Shown here in pieces: positions 15,201 through 23,978 of a DNA stretch of 40,499 nucleotides (the first letter of the stretch is position 1; each line of letters opens with the position of its first letter). The stretch spans positions 1-40,499 of the forward strand of contig DYOR01000017.1 of NCBI GenBank assembly GCA_020720385.1, read 5' to 3'. The position numbers and the translations under genes were made by a program. The notes below the pieces were generated by a model. It made no database searches and was not told where the DNA came from. It was given only the letters and a program-made list of their open reading frames with translations. Source of the stretch: Rubrivivax sp. (GTDB lineage Bacteria; Pseudomonadota; Gammaproteobacteria; Burkholderiales; Burkholderiaceae_C).

Positions 15201-17534
15201 ATGGCCGGCACCTTCTCCTCCTACGGCACGCGGCCGTCGACCGACGCGGCCGCACGGCCGCCGTCGCGCCACGCGGCGCTGCGCGAGCGGCTGGATTGCC
15301 GCTTCCCGGCGGTCGACGAGGTCTTCGACGCGTGCGTCGACGAGGCCGCGCGCGCCCTCGGCCCGCAGGCGCTGGAGGCGTTCATCGACCAGGCGCGCTG
15401 GTTCGGCAAGCTCGGCCGCGGCGCCGAGCCGCTGCTGCAGTTCCTCGAGGCCTGGCCCGGCGTGTCGCGCCTGGCCGGTGAAGCCTGTCTCGCGCCGCTG
15501 ATGCAGGCGGCGCAGGCCTTCCAGAAGTCGCCCAACGGCCCGGCCATCGCGCCGCTGCTGCAAAGCCTGCCCGCGGTGGCGCGGCGGCTGCGTTCGCCCG
15601 AGCTCATGGCGCAATACCTGGCGCTGGCGGTGGAGCTGATGCAACGCACCAGCCTGTCCATCCACGGCCGGCATGCCACCGAGCCCAGCCCCAGCCTGCC
15701 CACGTTCCTGCAGCAGGCCCCGGCGCTGGTGGGCCTGGTGCCGCTGGAGGGCCTGCGCCGCTGGGTGATGGAAGGCATCCGCCTGCACGGCGCGCATCCG
15801 CAGCGGCAGCTCGACTTCTTCGGCCTGGTCACCGCCGACGCGCGCGCGCTGCTGCAACGCGAGCGCCATGGCACCTTGCTCGTGGACGTGGAGCGCAGGC
15901 TCGAGCTCACGCTGCGCGGCCTGTGGGGCGAAGATCTGCCGCTGGTGCCCTACCCGGTGGGCGCTGCCGACGACGCGGCCGGCGCCGTGACCCAGCCCTA
16001 CCTGCAAAGCGACGGCCTGCGCCTGCCCGAGGTGCTGGACGATCGCGCCGGTGTCACGGCCATGCAGTGCTACCGCGCCATGCTCGCCCACCTCGCCGGC
16101 CACCGGCACTGGAGCCGGCCGCAGGTGGCCGACAACCTGAGCCCGCTGCAGCGCCTGGCGGTGGAATGCTTCGAGGACGCGCGCATCGACCACCTCGTGC
16201 TGCGGCGCTATCCCGGCATGGCGCGCACGCTGCACGCGCTGCACCCGGCGCCCGACGAGGACGCCTGCGACCCGGTGCGCGAGTCTTGCCTGCGCCACCG
16301 CCTGGCCTGTTTGTCGCGCGCGCTGCTCGATGCGCGCCACGCCTACAGCGACTCCACCCTGATCGAGTTCGTCCGTCGCTTTCACGAACACCTGCAGGGC
16401 TGCGCATCGTCCACGGCCGCGATGGCCCGGCTGGCGCTGGAATGGGCCGCGCGCACGCGCCGCCAGAGCGACCAGCAGGCCCTGGTGCGCTTTGCCGACA
16501 CGCGGGTGGAGTGGCGCGATGACAACCGCCACCTGTGGACCTTCATCGAGGTCGGCGACGAGGAAGACACCGCGCCCGACCCGACGCCGCGCCGCGCGCC
16601 CGACGACGGCGGCCTGCCGCCGCGTCACTACCCCGAGTGGGATGAGGCCACCCACGCCCACCGCCCCGACTGGGTCAGCGTCTACGACACCCTGCAGCCT
16701 GCCGGTGCCGCGGCCGATATCGATGCGCTGCTGGCACGCCACGCCGCCGAGGCGCGCCACCTCGAGCGCCTGCTCGACCTGCTCAAGCCGCAGGAGCGCA
16801 CGCGCCTGCGCTACCAGGAGGAGGGCACCGAGCTCGACCTGGACGTGGCGCTGCGTGCGCTCATCGACTGGCGCGCCGGCGCCCAGCCCGATGCGCGCAT
16901 CCACATTGACACGCGCAGCGACGGGCGCGACATCGCCGTGCTGCTGCTGCTGGACCTGTCGCAGTCGGTCAACGACCCGGTGGGCGGCACGGGCGCCGGG
17001 GCCGCAGCGGGTGCGACGGGTGAAACCGTGCTCTCGCTCAGCCGCGCCGCCGTCGCGCTGCTCGCCGGCGCCATCGCCGCGCTCGGCGACCAGCTCGCCA
17101 TCGCCGGTTTCCACTCCAACACGCGGCACGAGCTGCGCTACCTGCACATCAAGGGCTTTGCCGAGCCCTGGGGCGACGAGTCCAAGGCGCGGCTGGCCGG
17201 TGCGCAAGGCATGTTTTCCACCCGCATGGGCGCCGCGCTGCGCCATGCCGGCCACCTGCTCTCGGGCCGCCAGGCCGACAAGCGCCTGCTGCTGGTGCTT
17301 ACCGACGGCGAGCCGGCGGACGTGGACGTGAGCGACCCGCAGCACCTCATCGGCGATGCCGCCCAGGCCGTGCGCGAGCTCGACCGCCTGGGCCTGTACA
17401 CGCACTGCATCAGCCTGGACCCCCGCGCCGACGCCTACGTCGGCCGCATCTTCGGCGGGCGCTGGACGGTGATCGACCGCGTGGCGCAGCTGCCGCGCCG
17501 GCTGCCCGAGGTGTTCCTGGCGCTGACGCGCTGA
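15201..17534 (+). CDS. cbbO: CbbO, VWA-domain RuBisCO activase adaptor
   Basis: CbbO bridges the CbbQ hexamer to RuBisCO during activation. The 777-residue protein has a long alpha-helical N-terminal region, and a C-terminal von Willebrand factor A domain from about residue 575. The MIDAS metal site is complete: Asp585-Leu-Ser587-Gln-Ser589 (LLLLDLSQSVND), FSTRMGAALRHAG for the threonine, and VLTDGEPADVDV for the aspartate. The length fits the family (about 740-780). It begins at ATG 15201, 300 bp after cbbQ; nearly all that space is the palindromic element, so the normally close cbbQ-cbbO spacing has been broken. No convincing ribosome binding site precedes the ATG. Expression may depend on read-through of the element's hairpins or on a new promoter. 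Confidence 0.95.
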   Translation: MAGTFSSYGTRPSTDAAARPPSRHAALRERLDCRFPAVDEVFDACVDEAARALGPQALEAFIDQARWFGKLGRGAEPLLQFLEAWPGVSRLAGEACLAPLMQAAQAFQKSPNGPAIAPLLQSLPAVARRLRSPELMAQYLALAVELMQRTSLSIHGRHATEPSPSLPTFLQQAPALVGLVPLEGLRRWVMEGIRLHGAHPQRQLDFFGLVTADARALLQRERHGTLLVDVERRLELTLRGLWGEDLPLVPYPVGAADDAAGAVTQPYLQSDGLRLPEVLDDRAGVTAMQCYRAMLAHLAGHRHWSRPQVADNLSPLQRLAVECFEDARIDHLVLRRYPGMARTLHALHPAPDEDACDPVRESCLRHRLACLSRALLDARHAYSDSTLIEFVRRFHEHLQGCASSTAAMARLALEWAARTRRQSDQQALVRFADTRVEWRDDNRHLWTFIEVGDEEDTAPDPTPRRAPDDGGLPPRHYPEWDEATHAHRPDWVSVYDTLQPAGAAADIDALLARHAAEARHLERLLDLLKPQERTRLRYQEEGTELDLDVALRALIDWRAGAQPDARIHIDTRSDGRDIAVLLLLDLSQSVNDPVGGTGAGAAAGATGETVLSLSRAAVALLAGAIAALGDQLAIAGFHSNTRHELRYLHIKGFAEPWGDESKARLAGAQGMFSTRMGAALRHAGHLLSGRQADKRLLLVLTDGEPADVDVSDPQHLIGDAAQAVRELDRLGLYTHCISLDPRADAYVGRIFGGRWTVIDRVAQLPRRLPEVFLALTR

Positions 17535-17581
17535 GTGGGTACGTCAGCGGCCTGCGCCGCACCGGGCAACCCGCAGGAAGG

Positions 17582-17622
17582 ATGATCTCGATCAATGAGG
17601 GTTTACCCCGCGCTCCGAGAAT
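17582..17622 (+). promoter_or_regulatory. FNR/Anr-type box and -10 element before the rhodanese gene
   Basis: ATGATCTCGATCAA (17582-17595) matches the FNR/Anr/Dnr consensus TTGAT-N4-ATCAA at nine of ten fixed positions. A -10-like GAGAAT lies at 17617-17622. The box centre (17588.5) is 31 bp from the centre of this hexamer, placing the box near -41.5, the spacing of class II FNR-activated promoters. The rhodanese ATG is at 17743, giving a leader of about 110 bases. This predicts induction under oxygen limitation. Two bases of freedom in such short motifs leave some chance of coincidence. Confidence 0.6.
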
Positions 17623-17742
17623 GGCCCTCGTTGCAGTCAGGCGGCGGTGGCCGTCACAGGGGGCGCCGGGCCCGAAGGGGCGGCGCCGTCTGCGGCCAGG
17701 GCACCGCGCCCCTGCCCGAGTTCCCAACCCTGGAGTGACACG

Positions 17743-18225
17743 ATGCGCTTCTTGAACAAACCCCTGTCCATCGCCCTGCTGGTATCGGCCTCCCTGCTCG
17801 TGGGCGGCTGCGCGATCGCGCAGAAGGCGCCGGCGCCGACCTACCCCGACAGCGTCAAGGCCTATGTCGGTGCGGCCAAGAAGCAGATCAAGACGATCAA
17901 GCTCGACGAGTTCCGCGCCCTGCTCGACCAGGGCAAGGCGGGTCTGATCGTCGACGTGCGCGAGGAAGACGAATTCGCCGACGGCTATGTGCCCGGTGCC
18001 GTCAATATTCCGCGCGGGCTGATCGAATTCCGCATCTGGGGCGAGGTCGGTTTCCCCAACGCCACCGACATGAACAAGCAGATGTCGATCTACTGCAAGA
18101 CGGGCGGGCGCTGCGCGCTGGCCACCAAGTCACTGCAGGAGTTGGGCTTCACCAACGTCACCGCCGTGGACATGCTTTTCGACGCGTGGGTCAAGGGCGG
18201 CAACCCGGTCGTCAAGCCCAAGTAG
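17743..18225 (+). CDS. Rhodanese-domain lipoprotein
   Basis: A 160-residue exported protein with a lipoprotein signal: MRFLNKPLSIALLVSASLLVGGC, lipobox LVGGC, lipidated Cys23. The mature part is a single rhodanese domain (about 52-158) with the CDC25-like block VDVREEDEFADGYVPGAVNIPRG and active loop Cys118-Lys-Thr-Gly-Gly-Arg123. Rhodaneses carry sulfur as a persulfide on that cysteine, so an envelope-anchored one may handle sulfane sulfur in the periplasm. The position in a cbb locus fits sulfur-driven autotrophy, but no sox or dsr gene is in view. GGAG lies 8 bases before the ATG. An FNR box upstream suggests low-oxygen expression; a terminator follows. Confidence 0.9.
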   Translation: MRFLNKPLSIALLVSASLLVGGCAIAQKAPAPTYPDSVKAYVGAAKKQIKTIKLDEFRALLDQGKAGLIVDVREEDEFADGYVPGAVNIPRGLIEFRIWGEVGFPNATDMNKQMSIYCKTGGRCALATKSLQELGFTNVTAVDMLFDAWVKGGNPVVKPK

Positions 18226-18247
18226 GCCAGGGATCTCTTGTCGGATT

Positions 18248-18281
18248 GAAGGCGGTTGCGCAAGCCTCCGCCTTCTCTTTT
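18248..18281 (+). terminator. Rho-independent terminator after the rhodanese gene
   Basis: A perfect 8-bp stem GAAGGCGG (18248-18255)/CCGCCTTC (18268-18275) with a 12-base loop is followed by TCTTTT (18276-18281). It lies 22 bp past the rhodanese stop on the plus strand and would close that transcript, making the PfpI-family gene a separate unit. Confidence 0.75.
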
Positions 18282-18433
18282 GCCTGGCCCCTGCGGCGGC
18301 GTCTGAAACACCGGCAAGCCGACGGCGGTAATCACAGCCGGCTGCTACCACCGTTGGCCGCGCGCTCCGAAGAATGGCCGGGGGCGGATCCGCGGGGATT
18401 CGCACCGCCCGAACCCATCCGAAGGAGACTCTC

Positions 18434-19012
18434 ATGTCACGCAAGATCCTCATGCTCTGCGGCGACTACGCCGAAGACTACGAAACCATGGTGCCTTTCC
18501 AGGCGCTGCTGGCGGTGGGCCACACCGTGCACGCCGTGGCGCCCGAGAAGAAGGCCGGCGACTGGATCCACACCGCGATCCACGACTTCGAGGGCGCGCA
18601 GACCTACAGCGAGAAACCGGGCCACCGTTTCGCGCTGAACGCGACCTTCGCCGACGTCAAGCCCGAGGCCTACGACGCGCTCGTCGTCCCCGGTGGCAGG
18701 GCGCCGGAATACCTGCGCATGAACGCCCGCGTGGTGGAGATGGCGCGCCACTTCCTCGCCGCCGACAAACCCGTGGCGGCGATCTGCCACGGCGCGCAAC
18801 TGCTCGCCGCCACCGGGCTGCTCAAGGGCCGCAAGGTGTGCGCCTATCCGGCCTGCCAGGTCGAGGTGGAACTCGCCGGCGCCGAGTGGATGGGCATCGC
18901 CATCGACCAGGCGGTGACCGACGGCAAGCTCGTCACCGCCCCGGCCTGGCCGGCGCACCCGGCGTGGATCGCCCAGTTCCTCGAGGTGCTGGGCACGCGC
19001 ATCGAGACCTGA
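18434..19012 (+). CDS. DJ-1/PfpI superfamily protein
   Basis: A 192-residue DJ-1/ThiJ/PfpI-fold protein. The nucleophile elbow is AICHGAQLL with Cys118-His119-Gly120, and an acidic residue Glu14 (GDYAEDYE) lies where it would contact the cysteine. [12 protein letters not shown] is the conserved glycine block. Family members act as glyoxalase III/deglycase-like enzymes or cysteine peptidases in stress defence; which applies here is unknown. The start at 18434 follows GGAG by six bases and begins the fold directly. The upstream sequence CGCGCTCCGAAGAATGGCC (18361-18379) almost repeats the -10 region of the rhodanese promoter, so the two genes may share a regulatory logic. Confidence 0.88.
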   Translation: MSRKILMLCGDYAEDYETMVPFQALLAVGHTVHAVAPEKKAGDWIHTAIHDFEGAQTYSEKPGHRFALNATFADVKPEAYDALVVPGGRAPEYLRMNARVVEMARHFLAADKPVAAICHGAQLLAATGLLKGRKVCAYPACQVEVELAGAEWMGIAIDQAVTDGKLVTAPAWPAHPAWIAQFLEVLGTRIET

Positions 19013-19068
19013 GTGCCGCCCCGACAGGGCTAGAGTTCGACCTTCGGCCACCGCCGCGGGAGACGCCC

Positions 19069-19479
19069 ATGTGCGAAGTCTTCATCAGTGCCGACCCGCA
19101 GAGCTACGACAGCCGCACGCGCTCGGTGCGGCTGCACGGCGTGGTCACCAGCATCCGGCTCGAGAACCTCTTCTGGCTGGTGCTCGAGGAGATCGCGCGG
19201 CGCGACGGCATGGGCGTGGTCCAGCTCATCGAGAAGCTCTACGACGAACTCGTCGCCGCGCGCGGCGAGGTCGGCAACTTCGCCTCCTTCCTGCGCGTCA
19301 GCGCGCTGCGCTACGAGGCCATGCTGGCGCAGGGGCGCATCCCGGTGGACACCGCGGTGGCGATCCGCTCGCTCGACGCGCGGGCCGTGCTGCACCAGCT
19401 GCCGCAGGGTTGGGGGCGGCCGGCGCGAGAGGCGCTGCCGGAGATCAAGGCAGGGCGAGCACCGCGGGTCCGCTGCTGA
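19069..19479 (+). CDS. Ribbon-helix-helix domain protein
   Basis: A 136-residue protein whose N-terminal half matches the RHH_4 ribbon-helix-helix family: a beta strand TRSVRLHGVVTSIRLEN followed by helices FWLVLEEIARRDGMGVVQLIEKLYDEL and NFASFLRVSALRYEAML. Such proteins may bind DNA as dimers, but this group has no established target. The C-terminal part (about 100-136) is short and not recognised. It begins at ATG 19069, 56 bp after the PfpI-family stop, with GGGAGA about seven bases upstream. Its last 35 bases overlap the convergent channel remnant on the other strand, so the downstream border may have been reshaped when that gene decayed. Confidence 0.78.
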   Translation: MCEVFISADPQSYDSRTRSVRLHGVVTSIRLENLFWLVLEEIARRDGMGVVQLIEKLYDELVAARGEVGNFASFLRVSALRYEAMLAQGRIPVDTAVAIRSLDARAVLHQLPQGWGRPAREALPEIKAGRAPRVRC

Positions 19480-20540
19480 CCTGGAACTCGCGCTGGTAGC
19501 GCTCCAGGCTGCCCACCGAGCCGCAGACGAAGAGGGCGTCGTCGGCAAGGACCACGAAGTCGTCGTCGAATTCGACGAGCACCTCGTTGTCGCGTTCCAC
19601 CGCCACCACCTTGGCTCCCGTGCGGTCCAGCGCTTCGCTGCGCCAGGGGTGCAGGCCGGCGAGCGCGCCGGCAGCGAAGCGCGAGAACTTGATCTGGGTG
19701 TCGATCGCCGCCTCCTGTTCGTCGGGCAGGTGATAGGCCAGGATCTGCCCGGCCACCTGCCCCACCGAGATGGCGAAGTCCGCGCCCGAGCGGTACAGGC
19801 GCGCCGTGTTCGCCGAGCGCAGCACGCGCACGATGAGCGGCGCTTCGGGGGCGTAGTCGCGCACCTGCGCCTGGTCGAGGGTGGCGCGCTCGAGCACGCA
19901 GCCCACGACATCGACCCCGGGCGCGGCCGCCGCGCCATTGCCCGATGACGGACACGCCGTGCGTGGCGCGCAGGCGCAGTTCGCCCAGGCGCCTGCCCGC
20001 CGATGGGCTCGAGGCGCGCACGCGGAATTCCGCCATCGCCACCTTGCTGCCAAGCAGGTGCATGCCTTCGGCCGGTGGGCTGATGAGGGTGCTGGCACGC
20101 GAGGCCAGTGCCGCGCCCAGCACGTGCGCCGGCGTGAAGACATCGGTGGCGCCGATCTGCAGCATCGGCGCGCGGTACAGCGGGTTGTCGGCCAGGGCGT
20201 AGCGCGGCCCGGTGAAACCCAGTTCGCGCACGATGAGCGTGCAGGTGGCGTTGGCGTGGTCACCCGCGTTCGTCACCACCGCACGCGCCTTGCTTACGCC
20301 GGCGAGCACCGACGTTTCCTCGGTCAAATGGCCCACGGTGACGTTGTAGCCACGGTCGCTCAGGCTGCGCGCCAGGGCCACGTGCTCCTCGAAGATGACG
20401 AAAGGGCTGCGCGTGCGCACGAACTCGTCGAGCAGCGGCTCGATGGCCGTGCCATAGCGGTAGAAGAAGACCCGCCCCTGCATGCGCGGCAGCTCGCGCT
20501 GCAGGCGCTTGGTCGAGCGCTTGAGCTTCTTCGGGCAGGC
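19445..20540 (-). pseudogene. Remnant of a two-RCK-domain potassium channel
   Basis: Two minus-strand frames together spell a RCK (TrkA-N/TrkA-C) regulatory protein. The first, from about 20540 (KKLKRSTKRLQREL, then Met at 20483, MQGRVFFYRYG), carries RCK1 through LRATHGVSVIGQW near 19935. The second frame continues from about 19940 with APGVDVVGCVLERATLDQ and ends QREFQVSSGPAVLALP at 19445. Lesions: no pore or membrane helices before RCK1, although the linker helix remains; loss of the RCK1-RCK2 connection and the start of the second Rossmann fold, with a frame change; and about 22 residues missing after DQAQVR, where the fold normally has its central strand and helix. The second piece still has intact family blocks such as YRSGADFAISVGQVAGQILAYHL. 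I judge it a decayed gene, not sequencing error. Confidence 0.78.
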
Positions 20541-20544
20541 CCGC

Positions 20545-22308
20545 TCACATCGAGAGCGAACCTTCGCGGAACTCCGTCTTGGCCAGCCAGACGTTGACGA
20601 GCACCGGTCGGCCCTGGCGCGCCAGCTCGCGGGCGCGCTGCAGTGCAGGAAGCACCTCGTCCATGTGCCTGACGACGATGCCTTCGGCGCCGAAGCCCGC
20701 GGCCACCGCGTGGTAGTCGGTGCGCGCCAGCACCGTGCCCACGTCGTCGCCGAGCACCTTCACCTGCTCGCGCGCGATCTGCGTCCAGCCGGCGTCGTTG
20801 CCGACGATGGCGATCACCGGCAGGCCGTGGCGCACGAAGGTGTCGAACTCGACCAGGCCCCAGCCGCAGGCGCCGTCGCCGAAGACGATCCAGGTCTCGC
20901 GCTCGGGCCGCGTGGTTGCCGCGCCGATGGCAAAGCCCGCGCCCACGCCCAGCGTGCCGAAAGCGCCCGGGTCGAGCCAGGTGAGCGGCCCGCGGGGGTG
21001 CAGCACGTAGCTGGCGGTGGCGACGAAATCGCCGCCGTCGGCGACGATGAGCGCGTTCTCGCCCGCCTCGCGCTCGAGCGCGCGCAACAGCGCGATCGGG
21101 TTGACGTGTTCGCCGCGCGCCGCGGCCTGCGCGTCGATCTCGGTCTCGCGCGTGGCATCGCGAGCGCGCAGCGTGGCCTGCCAGGCGCCCCAGGTGGCGG
21201 GCGGGCGATCGCCCGCCTGGCGCGCCAGGGCCTGGATGAAGTCGCCGGCGTCGCCGATGGCGGCGATGTCGGGCCGGCGGTTGAGCCGCGCCTCCTTGGC
21301 GCTGCGGTTGGCGGCGACGAGCGTGGCGCTGCGCCGCACGTGACGGCCGTAGTCCAGGCGGAAGTCGCAGGGCACGCCGGCGAGGAGCACGCAGTCGCTC
21401 TCGCGCAGCGCCTGGCGGCGCTGGTGGCGCAGCTGCAGCGGGTGGTCGCGCCCGAGCAGGCCACGCGCCATGCCCGAGAGGTATACGGGCACGCCCAGCC
21501 GCGCCACGGCCTCGGCCAGGGCCTGCGCCTGGTCGGCCCGCACCACGGCCTGGCTGCCGATGATCGCCAGCGGCCGCTCGGCGCGGCCGAGTGTCGCCAA
21601 AGCCGCGCGCACATGGCTGTCGATGGCCGCAGGTGTGGCCACCGGCCGCGCCTGCACCGGGGCGAGCACCTGGCTGCCCGCGAACATGCGCTGCACGTGG
21701 CGGTTGAGGTACCAGCGCAGCGCGCGCTCGGGCAGCGAGTGGCCCTTGCCTGCGGCGTCCGCGTACCACTGGCGGATGTTGGCCTCGTCGTAGAGCAGGT
21801 CCACCGGGCACTCGATGAACACCGGCCCGGGCACGCCCGCCTGGGCCAGTGCGAAGGCCTCGGCCACCGCCGGGCCCAGGTCGCGCACGCGCTGCATCTT
21901 GAAGAAGCGCTTGACGTGCGGCTCGACGAGAGGGCGCTGGTCTATGTCCTGCAGCGCGCCGCGGCCCTGCAGCGCGGTGGGCGCGGCGCCGCCGAGCAGC
22001 ACCACCGGCGACTGCGCGAGCTGCGCGTTCTTCAGCGCGGTGATGGTGTTGGCGATGCCCGGCCCGGCGGTGACCGCGGCGACGCCGGGCCGGCCCGAGA
22101 GGCGCGCTGCGGCGTCGGCGGCAAACACCGCGGTGGCTTCGTCGCGCACGTCGACGATGCGCATGCCGCGCGCCTTGGCGGCCGCGAGGATGGGCGAGAT
22201 GTGCCCGCCGCACAGCGTGTAGATGCAGGCCACGCCGTGCGCCTGCAAGGCCTGCGCGATGCGCTCGCCGCCGTGGGCGCCGGGCGTCTCCCCGCCGGTC
22301 ACGCCCAT
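20545..22308 (-). CDS. Thiamine-diphosphate enzyme resembling ILVBL/HACL2 (2-hydroxyacyl-CoA lyase type)
   Basis: A 587-residue ThDP enzyme of the acetolactate synthase superfamily. Glu57 in [12 protein letters not shown] is the cofactor-activating glutamate. The ThDP-Mg motif is GDG (477-479) to Asn504 in [16 protein letters not shown]. Several blocks are nearly those of human ILVBL (HACL2): [35 protein letters not shown] and [18 protein letters not shown]2 cleaves 2-hydroxy fatty acyl-CoA to formyl-CoA and an aldehyde one carbon shorter. The start overlaps the acyl-CoA synthetase stop by 10 bp, so the two are co-expressed. Acetolactate synthase or oxalyl-CoA decarboxylase are less likely given these blocks. 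The activity is inference by similarity; the catalysis is untested here. Confidence 0.82.
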   Translation of the reverse strand: MGVTGGETPGAHGGERIAQALQAHGVACIYTLCGGHISPILAAAKARGMRIVDVRDEATAVFAADAAARLSGRPGVAAVTAGPGIANTITALKNAQLAQSPVVLLGGAAPTALQGRGALQDIDQRPLVEPHVKRFFKMQRVRDLGPAVAEAFALAQAGVPGPVFIECPVDLLYDEANIRQWYADAAGKGHSLPERALRWYLNRHVQRMFAGSQVLAPVQARPVATPAAIDSHVRAALATLGRAERPLAIIGSQAVVRADQAQALAEAVARLGVPVYLSGMARGLLGRDHPLQLRHQRRQALRESDCVLLAGVPCDFRLDYGRHVRRSATLVAANRSAKEARLNRRPDIAAIGDAGDFIQALARQAGDRPPATWGAWQATLRARDATRETEIDAQAAARGEHVNPIALLRALEREAGENALIVADGGDFVATASYVLHPRGPLTWLDPGAFGTLGVGAGFAIGAATTRPERETWIVFGDGACGWGLVEFDTFVRHGLPVIAIVGNDAGWTQIAREQVKVLGDDVGTVLARTDYHAVAAGFGAEGIVVRHMDEVLPALQRARELARQGRPVLVNVWLAKTEFREGSLSM

Positions 22309-23978
22309 TGCACTTTCTGCTGGTCGGCGTACCAGCGCTCCACCAGCGGCGCGACGGCGGTTTCGATGCGCGCGCGGCGGATCTTCATCGTCGGCGTGAG
22401 GCAGCCGTTCTCGATGCTCCAGGGCTCGCGCGCGACGATGATCATGCGCAGCTGCTCGGCGTCGGAGACCTGGCGGTTGATCTCCGCCAGGAGCCGGTCG
22501 AGTTCGGCGCGCACCTGGGCGCGCAGCGCGTCTTCCTGCTGGCGCGGGCGCAGGGTCTCGGCGAGCAGGACGATGGCGAAGGCCGCCGGCTGGCCCACGC
22601 CGGAGACCAGCGAGAGCTCGATCATCGGGTGCGCATTGAGCAGGTTCTCGATCGGCGCGGGGGCCACGTACTTGCCCTTGGCGGTCTTGAAGAGCTCCTT
22701 GGCCCGGCCGGTGATCTTGAGCAGGCCGTCGGCACGCAGCTCACCCAGGTCGCCGGTGTGGAAGAAGCCGTCCTCGGTGAAGGACTCGGCGCTGAGCTCG
22801 GGTTGCTTGTAGTAGCCCACCATGCGCCCGGGCGACTTGATGAGGATCTCGCCCTCGGGGCTGATGCGCACCTGCACACCCTCCATCGCCACGCCGACGT
22901 AACCCGGGGCGTTGAACTTGTCGTTCGAGGAGTGCGAGTAGGAGTTGTCCTCGGTCATGCCGTAGCCTTCGTACAGCGGCAGGCCGATGCGCCGGTACCA
23001 GGTGATGAGGTCCGGCGGGATGGGCGCGGAGCCGCTGCCGGCGCGCTTCACCTGGTCCAGCCCCAGGCCCTTGCGGATCTTGCGCGCGATGAGCTTGCCG
23101 AGCAGGGGGATGCCCAGCAGCCGGTCGAGCTTGGCCGGCGGCATCTTCGCGAACACGCCTTGCTGGAACTTCAGCCACAGGCGCGGCACCGAGATGAAGA
23201 GCACCGGGCGCGCACGCTGCACGTCCTGCACGAAGGTCTCCAGCGACTCGGCGAAGTACAGGTGCACGCGCCCGTCCACCAGGGCCTGGGCCTCGACCCA
23301 CGAGCGTTCGAAGCTGTGCGCCAGCGGCAGGTACGAGAGCATGCGGCATTCGGTGTCCTGGCCGATCCAGTGGCGCGTGTCGCGCACGATGCCCTCGCCG
23401 GCGCGGGTGATGCCCTCGAAGCTGATCATCACCCCCTTGGGCGTGCCCGTGGAGCCCGAGGTGTACATGATCATCGCCAGGTCGTCGGCCGCGCGGGCCG
23501 GCCGGCCCGGCAGCGGCGCGGTGCGCGCGACGATGGCCTCCCAGGTCTCGAACTCGGTCTTCGGCGAGAGCGGCATGGCGATGCAGGGCAGGCCGGCGGG
23601 CACCCCGGGCTGCTGCTGCGGCCAGCTGTCGAGCTTGCCGACGAAAAGCAGGCTCGCCTCGCTGTGCTCGAGCACGTAGCGCACGGTCTCGGCGGTCTCG
23701 GTGGGGAAGATGGCCACCGTGGTGTAGCCGGCCATCCACACGGCCAGTTCGACCATGATGAAGTGGGCGCTGTTCTTCGAGAGCATGGCGATGCGCGCGC
23801 CCGGCGCGAGACCCAGGCCCTTGAGGTGCGCGGCCATGCGCCGCGACTGATCCATGGCCTGCGCCCAGGTGGTGTCGACGACCTGGCCCCCGCCCACGGG
23901 CTGCGTGAGGAAGACGCGGTCGGCGAGTTCGGATTCGTGCGCGTAGACGTGGTCGAGGATGAGCTTGTCGTGGGTCAT
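22299..23978 (-). CDS. AMP-forming acyl-CoA synthetase (long-chain type)
   Basis: A 559-residue adenylate-forming enzyme that activates a carboxylic acid with ATP and CoA. Motifs: YTSGSTGTPKG (172-182), YEGYGMTEDN, the hinge block GFFHTGDLGELRADGLLKITGRAKELFKTAKGKY, and a C-terminal lysine in LTPTMKIRR. The pattern fits long-chain fatty acyl-CoA synthetases (FadD15-like), with the large insert KARKIRKGLG typical of that branch. The ATG at 23978 forms an ATGA overlap with the cbbR stop; a longer start at 24026 would lie inside cbbR. Coupling to the HACL2-like enzyme suggests it supplies acyl-CoA or 2-hydroxyacyl-CoA. Chain-length preference cannot be read from sequence. Confidence 0.92.
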   Translation of the reverse strand: MTHDKLILDHVYAHESELADRVFLTQPVGGGQVVDTTWAQAMDQSRRMAAHLKGLGLAPGARIAMLSKNSAHFIMVELAVWMAGYTTVAIFPTETAETVRYVLEHSEASLLFVGKLDSWPQQQPGVPAGLPCIAMPLSPKTEFETWEAIVARTAPLPGRPARAADDLAMIMYTSGSTGTPKGVMISFEGITRAGEGIVRDTRHWIGQDTECRMLSYLPLAHSFERSWVEAQALVDGRVHLYFAESLETFVQDVQRARPVLFISVPRLWLKFQQGVFAKMPPAKLDRLLGIPLLGKLIARKIRKGLGLDQVKRAGSGSAPIPPDLITWYRRIGLPLYEGYGMTEDNSYSHSSNDKFNAPGYVGVAMEGVQVRISPEGEILIKSPGRMVGYYKQPELSAESFTEDGFFHTGDLGELRADGLLKITGRAKELFKTAKGKYVAPAPIENLLNAHPMIELSLVSGVGQPAAFAIVLLAETLRPRQQEDALRAQVRAELDRLLAEINRQVSDAEQLRMIIVAREPWSIENGCLTPTMKIRRARIETAVAPLVERWYADQQKVQWA

